A stretch of DNA of 47,793 nucleotides from Pseudomonadota bacterium (GCA_018240895.1 JAFEEX010000043.1:1-47793), one strand, 5' to 3'; shown: positions 25,831-35,614, counted from the stretch's first letter. Notes: generated from the sequence alone by a model not told the origin. Program-made: numbers and translations.

Positions 25831-26253
25831 TTGCTGAAAAATGAGATGAACCGTCACACGATGACCTTCACGGCCGAGCCTGCGCACATCGATGAGCTGG
25901 GCCATGTCAACAATGCGGTGTGGGTTGAGTGGATTCAGCAGATTGCCGTCGCTCACTGGGCGGCGGCGGCCCTGCCGGAACATCAGGCCCGATATGCCTG
26001 GGTCGTTTCCCGGCACGAGATTGATTATCGCGGCAATATTGGACCGGGCGAGACGGTCATGGCGGAAACCTTCATTCCCGCCGGGCCCAGCGGCGCGCGG
26101 TTTGACCGGCGGGTCGATTTCCGCAACGCAGCGGGCAAGGTCATCGTCTCGTCCAGAACTACCTGGGCGATACTCGACCGGATCAGCGGGCGTCTGGTGC
26201 GGGTGCCTGGCGAGGTTGCCTCGCGGTTCGGCCCGTTTGATGGATCGGACTGA
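25831..26253 (+). CDS. 4-hydroxybenzoyl-CoA thioesterase-family acyl-CoA thioesterase
   Basis: Hotdog-fold thioesterase of 140 residues. HIDELGHVNNAVWVEWIQQIA near the N-terminus is the active-site helix signature of the YbgC/4HBT group, where the Asp/His region acts on the thioester. The remainder (RHEIDYRGNIGPGETV) fits the fold. The TTG at 25831 has a strong AGGAG five bases upstream and is taken as the start; the ATG at 25846 would lose that spacing. GC content returns to normal here, marking the right edge of the low-GC islet. The acyl substrate is not known. Confidence 0.88.
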   Translation: MLKNEMNRHTMTFTAEPAHIDELGHVNNAVWVEWIQQIAVAHWAAAALPEHQARYAWVVSRHEIDYRGNIGPGETVMAETFIPAGPSGARFDRRVDFRNAAGKVIVSSRTTWAILDRISGRLVRVPGEVASRFGPFDGSD

Positions 26254-26321
26254 AGCCGCCACGCAAACATCCTTAACCGGCTTTTAAAGCGAACGGGACA
26301 TCATGCGTTTACTGTGGCCTG

Positions 26322-28148
26322 ATGTTCCGGTCGCTTTCCTTTCGGGCCATCGCCCTGGCAGCCGTGGTGGGCAGCGCGCTGCTGATCCTGCTGGGCGCGC
26401 TGTACATATCGACCCAGCAGACTCATTCGGAACTGATCCGGGTTGACCGTACCCAGACCACCATCGAAACCATCGAGGTGGCAACCGGTCGGCTGCGGGC
26501 GGCCGAATCGGGGCAGCGCGGGTTCATTCTTACGCATGATCCCGCCTTTGCCGGAGCGTTCGAGGACAGCATCGGCAAGGCCACCGCTGCTTCCGCCCGT
26601 CTGGTCGAGCTGAGCAAGGACAATCCCGGTCAGCGGGAACGGGCAGACCGGCTGATGCACCTGATCGCCGGGCGCGCCGACTATCTGACCACCAACTTCG
26701 ATCGTGCCCGCGCCGGACAATTCGATGCGGCGGCGCGGGATATCGCCGCCGGGCAGGGCCGCCGGCTGATGCGCGATGTTGATCAGCTTGCGGATGAATT
26801 CCTGGCAGAGGAGCGGCGGCAGATGCGTCTGCGCGCGCAGCGGATGGAGGGATTGGTTGATAGCAGCCGGCTGCTGCTGTTCATCGGCGGACCGCTGATT
26901 GTCCTGATGGTGATGGGGTTCGCCTATTCCGCGATGGAACAGGTCAGGCGGCCGGCACGCACCATTCTGGCCGCCATGGAACGTCTGGCTGCTGCCAGCG
27001 CCGCAGACGATCCGCCGACCGTACCGCGCAATCACGGTAGCACCGAATTTGATCAGCTTGCCGCCGGTTACAACGCCATGGCGCTGCGTCTGGCAGAGGC
27101 TGCGAAGCTGCGCCATCAGGCCGAAGACTCGCTGCACACCTCAAACGCGGCCCTGGCCGAATCTGCCAGTGCGGCGGAAAGCCGGGGTGCGGCTATCGAA
27201 CGACTGGCCGGCATGGCCCACCGGATGCAGGCGGCGCGCAGCGACGATGAAATGGCGCTGGTGATCGCCTGCTTCGTGCCGCAGGTTTTGCCGAACAGTT
27301 CCGGTGCGCTCTATGCGTTCAACAATTCGCGCAATCACCTGGGTCTGGTGGCCCAGTGGGGCGGCGGCGAACCGGCCAGCGCCAGTTTTGCGCCGGACGA
27401 ATGCTGGGCGCTGCGCCGCGGGCAAAGCCATGCCGTGATCGCGCCCGACGCTGACATCGTTTGCGGCCATATCGATGATGGTGCGATCCCTTATCACTGC
27501 GAACCGCTGTTGGCCGGCGGCGATGTGATCGGGCTGCTGCAACTGGACGGAGAGGTGGTTCAGCGCGACCTGTTCATGCTCAACGCCCTGGCGGAAAACA
27601 TCGCCTCCGCATTGGTCAACCAGCGTTTGCAGCGCGGGCTGCGCGAACAGACCATCCGCGATCCGCTGACCGGGCTGTACAACCGGCGCTATATGGAAGA
27701 GGCGCTGAGTACCGAGATTGCCCGCTGCGCGCGCAGCGGAACGCCGCTGGCGCTGGTGATGTGCGATGTCGATCACTTCAAACGCTTCAACGACGAATTC
27801 GGCCACAGCGCGGGCGATGCCGTGCTGCAGGCGGTGGGCGCGGAAATGAACCGGCAGTTTCGCGATGGCGATGTGGTCTGCCGCTTTGGCGGCGAGGAAT
27901 TTGCGATCATTGCCCCCGGAGCGACACCAGAGGCGCTGGCCGGGCGGATCGAACAGCTGCGTCTGGCGATCAGCCGGTTGATGGTCCGCGACGGCATGCG
28001 GACCCTGGGCAGTATCAGTATGTCGTTCGGACTGGCGGCCTGGTCCGATGATCTGGGCAGCGATGGAACAGTCCTGATCAACAATGCCGACGCGGCACTT
28101 TACAAGGCCAAGGATCAGGGGCGGAACCGGATCGTTCTGGCTGCCTGA
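26322..28148 (+). CDS. Membrane diguanylate cyclase (CHASE3-HAMP-GAF-GGDEF)
   Basis: Makes cyclic di-GMP. The 608-residue protein has TM1 at about 8-30, a periplasmic helical CHASE3-like domain (about 35-180, with RAAESGQRGFILT), TM2 at about 183-203, a HAMP-like linker (205-260), a GAF-like domain (about 295-435) and a C-terminal GGDEF domain (about 450-605). The active site GGEEF sits at 523-527. The allosteric inhibitory I-site RxxD is present as Arg514 to Asp517, five residues before it, so product inhibition is expected. No EAL domain is present. Transcribed alone; the signal is unknown. Confidence 0.93.
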   Translation: MFRSLSFRAIALAAVVGSALLILLGALYISTQQTHSELIRVDRTQTTIETIEVATGRLRAAESGQRGFILTHDPAFAGAFEDSIGKATAASARLVELSKDNPGQRERADRLMHLIAGRADYLTTNFDRARAGQFDAAARDIAAGQGRRLMRDVDQLADEFLAEERRQMRLRAQRMEGLVDSSRLLLFIGGPLIVLMVMGFAYSAMEQVRRPARTILAAMERLAAASAADDPPTVPRNHGSTEFDQLAAGYNAMALRLAEAAKLRHQAEDSLHTSNAALAESASAAESRGAAIERLAGMAHRMQAARSDDEMALVIACFVPQVLPNSSGALYAFNNSRNHLGLVAQWGGGEPASASFAPDECWALRRGQSHAVIAPDADIVCGHIDDGAIPYHCEPLLAGGDVIGLLQLDGEVVQRDLFMLNALAENIASALVNQRLQRGLREQTIRDPLTGLYNRRYMEEALSTEIARCARSGTPLALVMCDVDHFKRFNDEFGHSAGDAVLQAVGAEMNRQFRDGDVVCRFGGEEFAIIAPGATPEALAGRIEQLRLAISRLMVRDGMRTLGSISMSFGLAAWSDDLGSDGTVLINNADAALYKAKDQGRNRIVLAA

Positions 28149-28150
28149 TC

Positions 28151-29266
28151 TCAGGTCAGGATTTCCGCCACCGGAACGTAATCATACCCCAGTTCGCGCG
28201 CCACGGCTTCATAGGCAACCTTGCCGCCGCTGACGTTGAGCCCTTCGGCAAGATGGGCATTGGCCCGCAGCGCACCTTTCCAGCCCAGATCGGCAATCCG
28301 CAATGCGTGGGGCAGGGTGACGTTGTTAAGCGCGTAAGTGCTGGTCCGGGCGACCGCGCCGGGCATATTGGCAACGCAATAGTGCACGATCCCGTCGACG
28401 ACATAGGTGGGGTTGTCATGCGTGGTGGCATGGCTGGTTTCAAAACAGCCACCCTGATCGATCGCAACATCAACCAGCACCGCACCGCTCTTCATGCTTT
28501 TCAGCATGTCGCGGGTGACCAGCTTGGGCGCAGCCGCCCCGGGGATCAGCACCGCGCCAATCACCAGATCGGCCTCGCTGATCATCTGTTCGATATTGGC
28601 GCGGTTGGAAAAGCGAGTTTTGGCGCGGCTTTCAAAATGGATGCCCAGCCGCTCAAGCACTTCGGGATCGCGGTCAAGGATGGTCACGTCCGCGCCCAGG
28701 CCCACCGCCATTTGTGCAGCGTTGAAGCCAACCACGCCGCCGCCGATCACCATGACCTTGCCCGGCAACACACCGGGGACGCCGCCCAGCAGCACGCCGC
28801 GGCCGCCATGGGCCTTTTCCAGCGCGGTTGCCCCGGCCTGAATGCTCATCCGCCCGGCCACCTGGCTCATCGGCTTGAGCAGCGGCAGGGTGCCGCCCGG
28901 ACCGGTCACGGTTTCATAGGCAATCGCGGTGACGCCGGACTTGACCAGATCGGCGGTCTGCTCAGGATCGGGCGCTAGGTGAAGATAGGTATAAAGGATC
29001 TGGCCTTCACGCAGCATGGCGCGCTCACCGGGCTGCGGCTCCTTGACCTTGACGATCATCTCGCAGCCATCGAACACCGTCTTCTCATCGGGCTTGATGG
29101 TCCCGCCGGCGGCGGCGTAGGCCGCATCGTCCGCACCGATGCCCAGCCCCGCGCCGCTTTGAATCCAGACCTCATGCCCGTGGCTGGCCAGTTCGCGCAC
29201 CGATTCGGGGGTCAGGCCAACGCGGTATTCGTGGTTCTTGATTTCCTTGACGGTGCCGACGCGCAT
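28151..29266 (-). CDS. ald: Alanine dehydrogenase
   Basis: Reversible NAD-dependent deamination of L-alanine to pyruvate. The 371 residues are the family norm. The substrate-binding Lys75 (VKVKEPQ) and catalytic His96 (YLHLAPD) occur at the positions known for alanine dehydrogenase, and the Rossmann motif [12 protein letters not shown] lies at about 172-183. The 111-bp region to the divergent DUF2157 gene is AT-rich with several ATTGCAA/TTGCGCAA-type palindromic fragments, suggesting control by an Lrp/AsnC-type regulator, though no such gene is in the window. Confidence 0.96.
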   Translation of the reverse strand: MRVGTVKEIKNHEYRVGLTPESVRELASHGHEVWIQSGAGLGIGADDAAYAAAGGTIKPDEKTVFDGCEMIVKVKEPQPGERAMLREGQILYTYLHLAPDPEQTADLVKSGVTAIAYETVTGPGGTLPLLKPMSQVAGRMSIQAGATALEKAHGGRGVLLGGVPGVLPGKVMVIGGGVVGFNAAQMAVGLGADVTILDRDPEVLERLGIHFESRAKTRFSNRANIEQMISEADLVIGAVLIPGAAAPKLVTRDMLKSMKSGAVLVDVAIDQGGCFETSHATTHDNPTYVVDGIVHYCVANMPGAVARTSTYALNNVTLPHALRIADLGWKGALRANAHLAEGLNVSGGKVAYEAVARELGYDYVPVAEILT

Positions 29267-29377
29267 GGTGCCTCTCCTTTGCAGGGTTGGTTACAATTGC
29301 AACGATTGTTGCGCAAGGCCGGTTCGACTTCAATCTGCGCGATTGCAATTGATTTTGCTGGCGATAGGGTCGCATTT

Positions 29378-30502
29378 GTGAACGAACGCAAACTTTCCGC
29401 CTGGGTCGAAGCCGGGGTGATCGACGCCGCAGCGGCGGAACGTATCCGGGCCTATGAAGGGCAGCACACCCGCCCGCTGGCCTTGTGGGCAGTAATCGGG
29501 ATTGGCGCGCTGGCGATCGGGCTGGGGCTGATTTCAGTGGTCGCGGCCAATTGGGATGCAATCCCGGCGATGGTTCGGCTGGGGCTGCACTTCACCCTGC
29601 TGATCGCCGCCGCCGCTGCGCTGTGGTGGCAGGCGGGCACACGCCGGCCATGGGCCGAAGAGGCGCTGCTGTTCGTGTTCGGCGCGCTGGGGCTGACCTT
29701 CATGGGGCACCTGGGCCAGGCCTATCAGACAACCTCGCCGCTGTGGCAGCCGCTGGCCTTATGGCTGGCGCTGTTTGGCCCGCTGTTCCTGCTGCGCGGG
29801 CAAGGCTGGCTGACCGCGCTGGCTTTCGCCGGGGTGCTGATGGTGGCGGTATGGAATTTCGCCCTCGATCGCGGCGGGCTTGATAACTGGTTCCTGTTCC
29901 TTGCCCTGCCTGCCGCGCTGCCGCTGGCTCTGGCCCCGCTTGGCGCGGTGCTGCGGGCGCGTTCGGAGCGGGTGGCGTTCTGGCGGCGGATCGAGGAACT
30001 GGGCTTTGCCTATGTTCTGGGCGGTGCAAGCCTGATTGCGATTCTTGCCGGAACCACCAGCCTGATGCACGGCGGCGATGCTGACAAGGTGTTGATGACC
30101 CTTCTTACCTGGGCCGCCGCCGGATTTGGCGCCGCCGGGTTGGTCTGGATCACGCGCCGGGATCGTTCTGGGCAGGCCGGGGCGATGATGCTGGCGGCGG
30201 CGGCGGTGGTCACGATGCTTGCCTGGCCGCTGTCGGGCGGTCGGGTCATCGGCGCGCTGCTGTTCATGGCATTGTGGGGCGCGGTCGCGGCCATGGCACT
30301 GCGCGGCGGCTGGCGCGGGGTGTTCCAGTTTGCCGTCGCCGTGCTGGCGCTGCGCCTGATCGTGCTGAGCTTTGAACTGGACGACAACCTGCTGACCAGC
30401 GGTGCCGGGCTGATCGTGGCGGGCTTGCTGATCCTCGGCATCGCCTGGGTTGCGCTGCGGGTGGCGCGCAAATATGCCCCGCCCAGGGAGGCCGGGGCAT
30501 GA
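29378..30502 (+). CDS. DUF2157 multi-pass membrane protein
   Basis: The 374-residue product begins with a short cytoplasmic helix-rich segment (NERKLSAWVEAGVIDAAAAERI), the DUF2157 N-terminal signature, followed by about ten hydrophobic helices up to the C-terminus. Function is unknown; members are often found beside GDYXXLXY proteins, as here. A GTG at 29378 with AGGG nine bases upstream is used. Earlier in-frame codons would run antisense through the ald promoter and coding region. The last four bases overlap the next gene (ATGA), so the two are coupled. Confidence 0.85.
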   Translation: MNERKLSAWVEAGVIDAAAAERIRAYEGQHTRPLALWAVIGIGALAIGLGLISVVAANWDAIPAMVRLGLHFTLLIAAAAALWWQAGTRRPWAEEALLFVFGALGLTFMGHLGQAYQTTSPLWQPLALWLALFGPLFLLRGQGWLTALAFAGVLMVAVWNFALDRGGLDNWFLFLALPAALPLALAPLGAVLRARSERVAFWRRIEELGFAYVLGGASLIAILAGTTSLMHGGDADKVLMTLLTWAAAGFGAAGLVWITRRDRSGQAGAMMLAAAAVVTMLAWPLSGGRVIGALLFMALWGAVAAMALRGGWRGVFQFAVAVLALRLIVLSFELDDNLLTSGAGLIVAGLLILGIAWVALRVARKYAPPREAGA

Positions 30503-31047
30503 ACCGCGCGCTGCTTCACGCCGCCGCACTGGCGCTGCCGCTGATCGGGCTTGGCGGGATGTGGCTGAGCGCCGATCATCTCAGCCGTCAGGGCACCGAA
30601 TGGGACGTGCCAATCCAGGGCGATGACCCGCGCGATCTCCTGCAAGGGCACTATGTGCAGTTCCAGTACGAGTGGCCCGGACTTCACGATGATGAGGGCG
30701 AACGACTTGTCACGTTCCTGTGCCTGACGGGAACGCCGCCGACGATTCGATTAACGCAGTTGGCCAAGGTGGGGTTCGCATTTGATGGGCCGGCCCGTCA
30801 TGCCGATGCTCCACCTGCGGACTGCACCAATCCCGTCAAATTGGACGGATCAAATGGCGGACGTTTGTACGTCTCCCAAGCCGAAGCGCAGACGCTTCAG
30901 GAGAAGCTCTGGGACCAAAAGCTGCAAGGCGTGGTCCGCATCCGCCTTCGTCCCGACGGTCACATCACCCCGCTGAACATAACCTTCCGTCCGCGCCCGC
31001 CTGAGACCCGTGCCCGCCCAGAACCAATCCAGCCCCTTGAACGCTGA
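30499..31047 (+). CDS. GDYXXLXY-family membrane-anchored protein
   Basis: The 182-residue protein has one N-terminal transmembrane or signal-anchor helix (about 5-24) and a periplasmic beta-rich domain. The family hallmark appears in a variant form as DDPRDLLQGHYVQFQYEW, where GHYVQFQY stands for GDYxxLxY. It is the usual partner of DUF2157 proteins and is translationally coupled to one here, so they probably form a membrane complex. Biochemical role unknown. Codon use in its centre looks somewhat less GC-biased than in its neighbours. Confidence 0.83.
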   Translation: MNRALLHAAALALPLIGLGGMWLSADHLSRQGTEWDVPIQGDDPRDLLQGHYVQFQYEWPGLHDDEGERLVTFLCLTGTPPTIRLTQLAKVGFAFDGPARHADAPPADCTNPVKLDGSNGGRLYVSQAEAQTLQEKLWDQKLQGVVRIRLRPDGHITPLNITFRPRPPETRARPEPIQPLER

Positions 31048-31834
31048 TCCCGATCTGATTGGGGCTCTGCTCGCGCGAATCACTGCATGGCAGAGGCACG
31101 GCCTGTGCGTAGTCGGCATCTGCGGCGCGCAAGGATCGGGCAAAAGCACGCTGGTCGCTGATCTGGCGGAACAATTGACGCTGCGCGGCGTGCGGGTCGC
31201 TGCACTTTCGTTGGATGACCTCTACCTCACCCGCGCCGAGCGACTGGTGCTGGCGCGCGATATGCATCCCTTGCTCGCCACGCGCGGGGTGCCGGGTACG
31301 CATGACGTGGCGCTGGGTCTTGCCACGATCGCCGCGCTGGCCCGGGGTGAGGCCGCGCCGCTGCCGCGCTTTGACAAGGCCAGCGATGATCGCACGCCTG
31401 AATGTGATTGGCCCCGTGCCCCGGCCAAAACGCAGGTTCTGTTGTTCGAAGGCTGGTGCCTTGGCGCCAGCCCTCAGGAGCAGGCCGCGCTGGCCGAGCC
31501 GGTCAATCCGCTGGAGCGTGATGAAGACGCGGATGGGCGATGGCGAAGCCATGCCAACGCCGCACTGGCGGGTGATTACCAACACCTGTGGAGCAAGATC
31601 GATCACCTGATCTTCCTCGCCGCGCCCAATTGCGAAGTGGTGGCCCGGTGGCGCGAGCAGCAGGAGGCGGCCCTGCGCCAGCGCGGCGGCGCGGCGGTGA
31701 TGAGTCCGGCTGAAGTGCGGCGCTTCATCCAGCACTACGAGCGGCTGACCCGCCATATTCTGGCGACCATGCCCGCCTATGCCGATGTGACCGTGCGATT
31801 GGGCGAGGGGCGAGAGATGCAGGTCATCACTTGA
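31010..31834 (+). CDS. P-loop kinase, D-glycerate 3-kinase-like
   Basis: The 274-residue protein has a Walker A GICGAQGSGKST (about 36-47), then SLDDLYLTRAERL and a FEGWCLGA Walker B-like segment. Together these match the yeast/plant-type D-glycerate 3-kinase family within the PRK/panK-like P-loop kinases, which make 3-phosphoglycerate. The GTG at 31010 overlaps the preceding gene by 38 bases. No clear ribosome binding site is seen, so coupling to the upstream gene is likely. The real substrate is uncertain because related kinases (phosphoribulokinase, uridine kinase) share the fold. Confidence 0.8.
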   Translation: MPAQNQSSPLNADPDLIGALLARITAWQRHGLCVVGICGAQGSGKSTLVADLAEQLTLRGVRVAALSLDDLYLTRAERLVLARDMHPLLATRGVPGTHDVALGLATIAALARGEAAPLPRFDKASDDRTPECDWPRAPAKTQVLLFEGWCLGASPQEQAALAEPVNPLERDEDADGRWRSHANAALAGDYQHLWSKIDHLIFLAAPNCEVVARWREQQEAALRQRGGAAVMSPAEVRRFIQHYERLTRHILATMPAYADVTVRLGEGREMQVIT

Positions 31835-31877
31835 CGGGGAGAGGCCGCGCGCTCCGCTCGTGCCAAGCGCTACGCAC

Positions 31878-34235
31878 TCAAAGCGGGCTGCCGTCCTTGT
31901 CGCGGTAGATTTCGCGGCGGCCGACGTGGTTGGCCGGGCCGACGAAGCCGTCCGCCTCCATCCGTTCGACCCATTTCGCCGCAGTGTTGTACCCCACCCC
32001 AAGCTGGCGCTGGAGCCACGATGCGCTGGCTTTCTGGCTTTCGAACACGATCTGGCAGGCCTGCCGGTACTTGCGCTCGTCCGGGCTGTCTGACGCCGTG
32101 GCGTCAAGATCGTCAAAGCCGAAGCCGCCATCCTCTGGCTCTTCGGTAACCGAATCGACGTATTCCGGCTTGCCCTGGCCGCGCCAGAAATCGGCGATCC
32201 GCTCCACTTCCTCGTCGGAAACGAATGGCCCGTGGACGCGTTTGATCGGGTCGGTATTGGGTTTGTAGAGCATATCGCCCTTGCCCAGCAGCTGTTCGGC
32301 GCCCTGTTCGCCCAGGATCGTCCGGCTGTCGATCCGGCTGGTCACGGCAAAGCTGATCCGGGTTGGCAGGTTGGCCTTGATCACGCCGGTAATGACGTCG
32401 ACCGAGGGGCGCTGGGTTGCCATGATCAGGTGGATTCCCGCCGCGCGGCTCTTTTGGGAAAGCCGCTGGATCAGCACTTCCACTTCCTTGCCAACGGTGA
32501 CCATCAGGTCGGCCAGTTCGTCAACAATCACCACGATCTGCGGCAGAGGCTGATAGTCAAGCTGCTGTTCTTCAAACAATTCTTCGCCAGTATCGGGGTC
32601 GAAACCGATCTGGATGCGGCGGCCCAGCGGCTTGCCCTTGGCTTGCGCCGCGCGAACCTTGTCATTGAAGCCGGACAGGTTGCGGACCGAAAGCTCGCTC
32701 ATCTGGCGATAGCGGCGCTCCATTTCCTCAACCGCCCATTTCAGCGCCCGCACCGCCTTGGCCGGTTCGGTCACCACCGGGGACAGCAGGTGGGGAATAT
32801 CATCATAACTCTTGAGTTCCAGCACCTTGGGGTCAACCAGGATCAAACGGCACTGGGCAGGGGTCAAACGGTACAGAAGCGACAGCAGGATGGTGTTAAG
32901 CCCCACGGACTTGCCCGATCCGGTGGTGCCGGCAACCAGCAGGTGCGGCATGGTGGCCAGATCGGCCACGATCGGCTCGCCGGCAATGTCCTTGCCCAGG
33001 ATGATCGGCAGCATCCCCTTGGCGCTGGCGAACTGTTCGCAGGCGACCAGTTCCTTGAAACTGACCATCTGCCGGTCGGCATTGGGCAGTTCGATGCCCA
33101 TCACGGTGCGCCCGGGAATTGAGGAGACGCGGGCGGAGATCGCGCTCATGTTGCGGGCTATATCGTCGGCCAGGCCGATCACCCGGCTGGCCTTGATCCC
33201 CGGCGCGGGTTCCAGCTCGTACATGGTCACCACCGGGCCGGTGCGGACGGCGTCGATGGTGCCCTTGACGTTGAAATCGTCCAGCACGGTTTCAAGCAGC
33301 CGGGCGTTGCGTTCCAGCGCCAGCTTGTCGATCTTCGGCGCGGAATTGGGCGGCGGATCATTCAACAGGTCAAGCCCGGGCAGCTCAAAGCTGTCGAACA
33401 GATCACCCTGGCGGCTGGAGCCGGAAAGCTGCGCTGGCCGGGCCGGGCGGGTGGGGTCGCTGATTTCAGGCGGGCGGCGCGGCTCGGCCAGCGGCACCGG
33501 CGGGGCCGCGCGATCTTCCCGCACTTTCTTTTCCCGCACCGATGGCAGGGGAATGGCGCTGCCCAGGCTTTCCAGGCTGGGCCGGCGTTTCAGCACGCCC
33601 GGCAGGGTGAACAGGCTGCCCCAGTCGATCGCGAAGACCCGCCCGGCCAGGATCGCCCCGCCGGCAAGGCAGGCAATCCCCATGCCAAGGATGGCCCAGA
33701 ACCGCCCGCTTTCGGGCAGTTGCGCCGCCAGCCAGCGGATGGCCCCGGCCCCGAGCAACCCGGAAATGCCGCCCGCCGAAGCCGGAAACGATCCGCGCGT
33801 TTCGGTGATGATCAGGGACAGCACGGTGGAAAGCAGGGCCATGGCGAACAGCAGTGTCGCGGTGGGCAGCCACCAGGCGTGCCGGGCGTGGGGAAGGTCC
33901 TGATCCTCCTCCTCAACCATGCGCCACAGCTTGCGCGCGATAACATACATCAGCGGCAGGAACAGCACCGAAACCGGACCGAACAGGAACAGGGCACGCT
34001 CTGCCACCCAGGCCCCCCAGGCGCCCATCCAGTTCTGCGCCGGCCCGGCGGCGGCGGTCGAGGCACTGGGATCAGTCTGGTGATAGCTGAGCAGGGCCAG
34101 CGTGAAGAACACCATTCCCGCACCCAGCAACAGCGCGCCGCCGATTTCGGCACTGCGCCGCAAGGCGCGCCGCAGCCCGGCGCGCCAATCGACGCGCGCA
34201 CCGCGCTGCCCTGCAGAAATTGGCCGTGTTGCCAT
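31878..34235 (-). CDS. ftsK: DNA translocase FtsK
   Basis: Pumps chromosome DNA through the division septum and activates XerCD at dif. The 785-residue protein has an N-terminal domain with four predicted transmembrane helices (about 30-180), a proline/charged linker, and a RecA-like motor with Walker A AGTTGSGKSVG (about 433-443) and Walker B IVVIVDELADLM. A C-terminal gamma winged-helix domain (last 65 residues, SQKASASWLQRQLGVGYNTAAKWVERM) reads KOPS sequences. The ATG at 34235 has AAGGGGAG upstream; a longer frame starting at 34289 lacks family similarity. The gene is monocistronic, convergent with the kinase gene. Confidence 0.96.
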   Translation of the reverse strand: MATRPISAGQRGARVDWRAGLRRALRRSAEIGGALLLGAGMVFFTLALLSYHQTDPSASTAAAGPAQNWMGAWGAWVAERALFLFGPVSVLFLPLMYVIARKLWRMVEEEDQDLPHARHAWWLPTATLLFAMALLSTVLSLIITETRGSFPASAGGISGLLGAGAIRWLAAQLPESGRFWAILGMGIACLAGGAILAGRVFAIDWGSLFTLPGVLKRRPSLESLGSAIPLPSVREKKVREDRAAPPVPLAEPRRPPEISDPTRPARPAQLSGSSRQGDLFDSFELPGLDLLNDPPPNSAPKIDKLALERNARLLETVLDDFNVKGTIDAVRTGPVVTMYELEPAPGIKASRVIGLADDIARNMSAISARVSSIPGRTVMGIELPNADRQMVSFKELVACEQFASAKGMLPIILGKDIAGEPIVADLATMPHLLVAGTTGSGKSVGLNTILLSLLYRLTPAQCRLILVDPKVLELKSYDDIPHLLSPVVTEPAKAVRALKWAVEEMERRYRQMSELSVRNLSGFNDKVRAAQAKGKPLGRRIQIGFDPDTGEELFEEQQLDYQPLPQIVVIVDELADLMVTVGKEVEVLIQRLSQKSRAAGIHLIMATQRPSVDVITGVIKANLPTRISFAVTSRIDSRTILGEQGAEQLLGKGDMLYKPNTDPIKRVHGPFVSDEEVERIADFWRGQGKPEYVDSVTEEPEDGGFGFDDLDATASDSPDERKYRQACQIVFESQKASASWLQRQLGVGYNTAAKWVERMEADGFVGPANHVGRREIYRDKDGSPL

Positions 34236-34316
34236 GATGCTCCCCTTGGTCTGCCGCGCATTATGCGCCCGTGGGTGACTCCCCGTCAAGAATCGCTGGG
34301 AATCCGGCGATTCGCT

Positions 34317-34859
34317 TCACCGCAAAAAGGCATCGATCGCGGCCCAGCGCGGCCAGTTCAGCCGCCGCGCCTTGCGTTCATCCATGCCGCCCAGCGCGAT
34401 GACTGGCCGGTCCGCACGGGCAGCGATCAGCCGAAAACGCAGCGGCCCCAGTGCTTTCCCGCCGGGGTGCGACCGGGTGGGAAATACCGGTGACAGCAGC
34501 AGGGCATCGGCGCGGCGGGCGCAGCGTATTTCGCGCAGGGAGTGGACCGGCATCAGCCGGGGCATGGCAGGGCCGCGCGCGACCAGACCCGGCGCGCCAT
34601 AGGCCGCATCCGCGCCCCAGCGCCGCGCGCACCGCACATCGCCCGCCAGCGCGATCCAGTGGCCCCCGGTCCGGGCCAGACGCTTCACCTGCGCGAACCG
34701 GGCGCGCCGCTCAGCCGGGTCCAGATGGTAATGGCGGAATATCAGCCCGCTGCCGCGCGGCAGGCGCTCCAGTGCCCGCGCCAGCGCCGCGTCATTGCGC
34801 GCGTCGGAAACGATCCACACCTTTGGCCAGATCTGCGGCAGGGGCTTCAATCGCGCCAT
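34317..34859 (-). CDS. ThiE/TenI-like thiamine-phosphate-synthase-fold protein
   Basis: A short (180 aa) TIM-barrel protein. The later strands carry typical ThiE/TenI features: SPVFPTRSHPGGKALG (phosphate/pyrimidine-loop region) and PVIALGGMDERKARRL. The N-terminal part is shortened and the pyrophosphate-binding motifs of true ThiE are not convincing, so it may be a TenI-like or degenerate paralogue rather than the functional thiamine phosphate synthase. The start at 34859 (MARLKPLP) is used; it is divergent from yggS with a 22-base gap. Confidence 0.75.
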   Translation of the reverse strand: MARLKPLPQIWPKVWIVSDARNDAALARALERLPRGSGLIFRHYHLDPAERRARFAQVKRLARTGGHWIALAGDVRCARRWGADAAYGAPGLVARGPAMPRLMPVHSLREIRCARRADALLLSPVFPTRSHPGGKALGPLRFRLIAARADRPVIALGGMDERKARRLNWPRWAAIDAFLR

Positions 34860-34881
34860 GGCCCCGCTATAGCAGCGCGCC

Positions 34882-35568
34882 ATGACCGATCCAGCCATTG
34901 CCCCTGCTGATGCCCCCGCTGATGCCCTTTCCGGGGTTCAATCCCGTATCGCCCACGCCGCCCGCATCGCCCGGCGCGATCCTGGTGACATCGCGCTGAT
35001 CGCGGTCAGCAAGACTCACCCGGTCGAGGCGATAGTACCGCTGATCACCGCCGGACAGCGCCTGTTTGGGGAGAACCGCGTGCAGGAGGCCCAGGCGAAG
35101 TGGCCCGCCCTGCGCGAGGCGCATCCGGGTCTTGCCCTGCATCTGATCGGCCAGCTTCAATCGAACAAGGCGGAAGAGGCGGTGGCCCTGTTCGATTGCA
35201 TCCATTCGCTTGACCGGCCCTCGCTGGTGACTGCGCTGGCGAAAGCGATGGACAAGGCGGGACGGCATCTGCCCTGCTTTGTTCAGGTCAACATCGGCGC
35301 AGAGGAGCAGAAGGGCGGCTGCGCGATTGGCGATCTGCCCGCATTGCTGGCCGAAGCGCGGGCGGCGCAAATCAACATTATCGGGCTGATGTGCGTGCCG
35401 CCACAAGCAATCGAACCCGCCCCGTTCTTTGCCCTGCTGGACAAGCTGGCTGCTGATCATGGCCTTGACGGGCGATCGATGGGGATGAGCGACGATTTCG
35501 AAACCGCGGTGATGCTGGGGGCAACGCATGTCCGCGTCGGCTCGGCCTTGTTCGGAGCGCGCGCCTAG
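34882..35568 (+). CDS. yggS: YggS-family pyridoxal-phosphate homeostasis protein
   Basis: A PLP-binding barrel without known enzyme activity that buffers cellular pyridoxal phosphate. The 228-residue protein has AVSKTHP with the PLP lysine at 44, FGENRVQEAQ, LHLIGQLQSNKA and a closing SMGMSDDFETAV and RVGSALFGAR, all family hallmarks. The N-terminus is a little extended and alanine-rich. Divergent from the ThiE-like gene. The next gene follows after about 46 bases on the same strand. Confidence 0.95.
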   Translation: MTDPAIAPADAPADALSGVQSRIAHAARIARRDPGDIALIAVSKTHPVEAIVPLITAGQRLFGENRVQEAQAKWPALREAHPGLALHLIGQLQSNKAEEAVALFDCIHSLDRPSLVTALAKAMDKAGRHLPCFVQVNIGAEEQKGGCAIGDLPALLAEARAAQINIIGLMCVPPQAIEPAPFFALLDKLAADHGLDGRSMGMSDDFETAVMLGATHVRVGSALFGARA

Positions 35569-35614
35569 CCTAGCCTGCCGGTTGCAAGCCGCAACGGGTC
35601 GGCGGAGGACTATG

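Noticed and set aside
26322-28148. Hybrid GGDEF-EAL or degenerate cyclase
   Set aside because: The GGEEF and I-site are intact and the protein ends right after the GGDEF domain, so it is a plain active-type cyclase.
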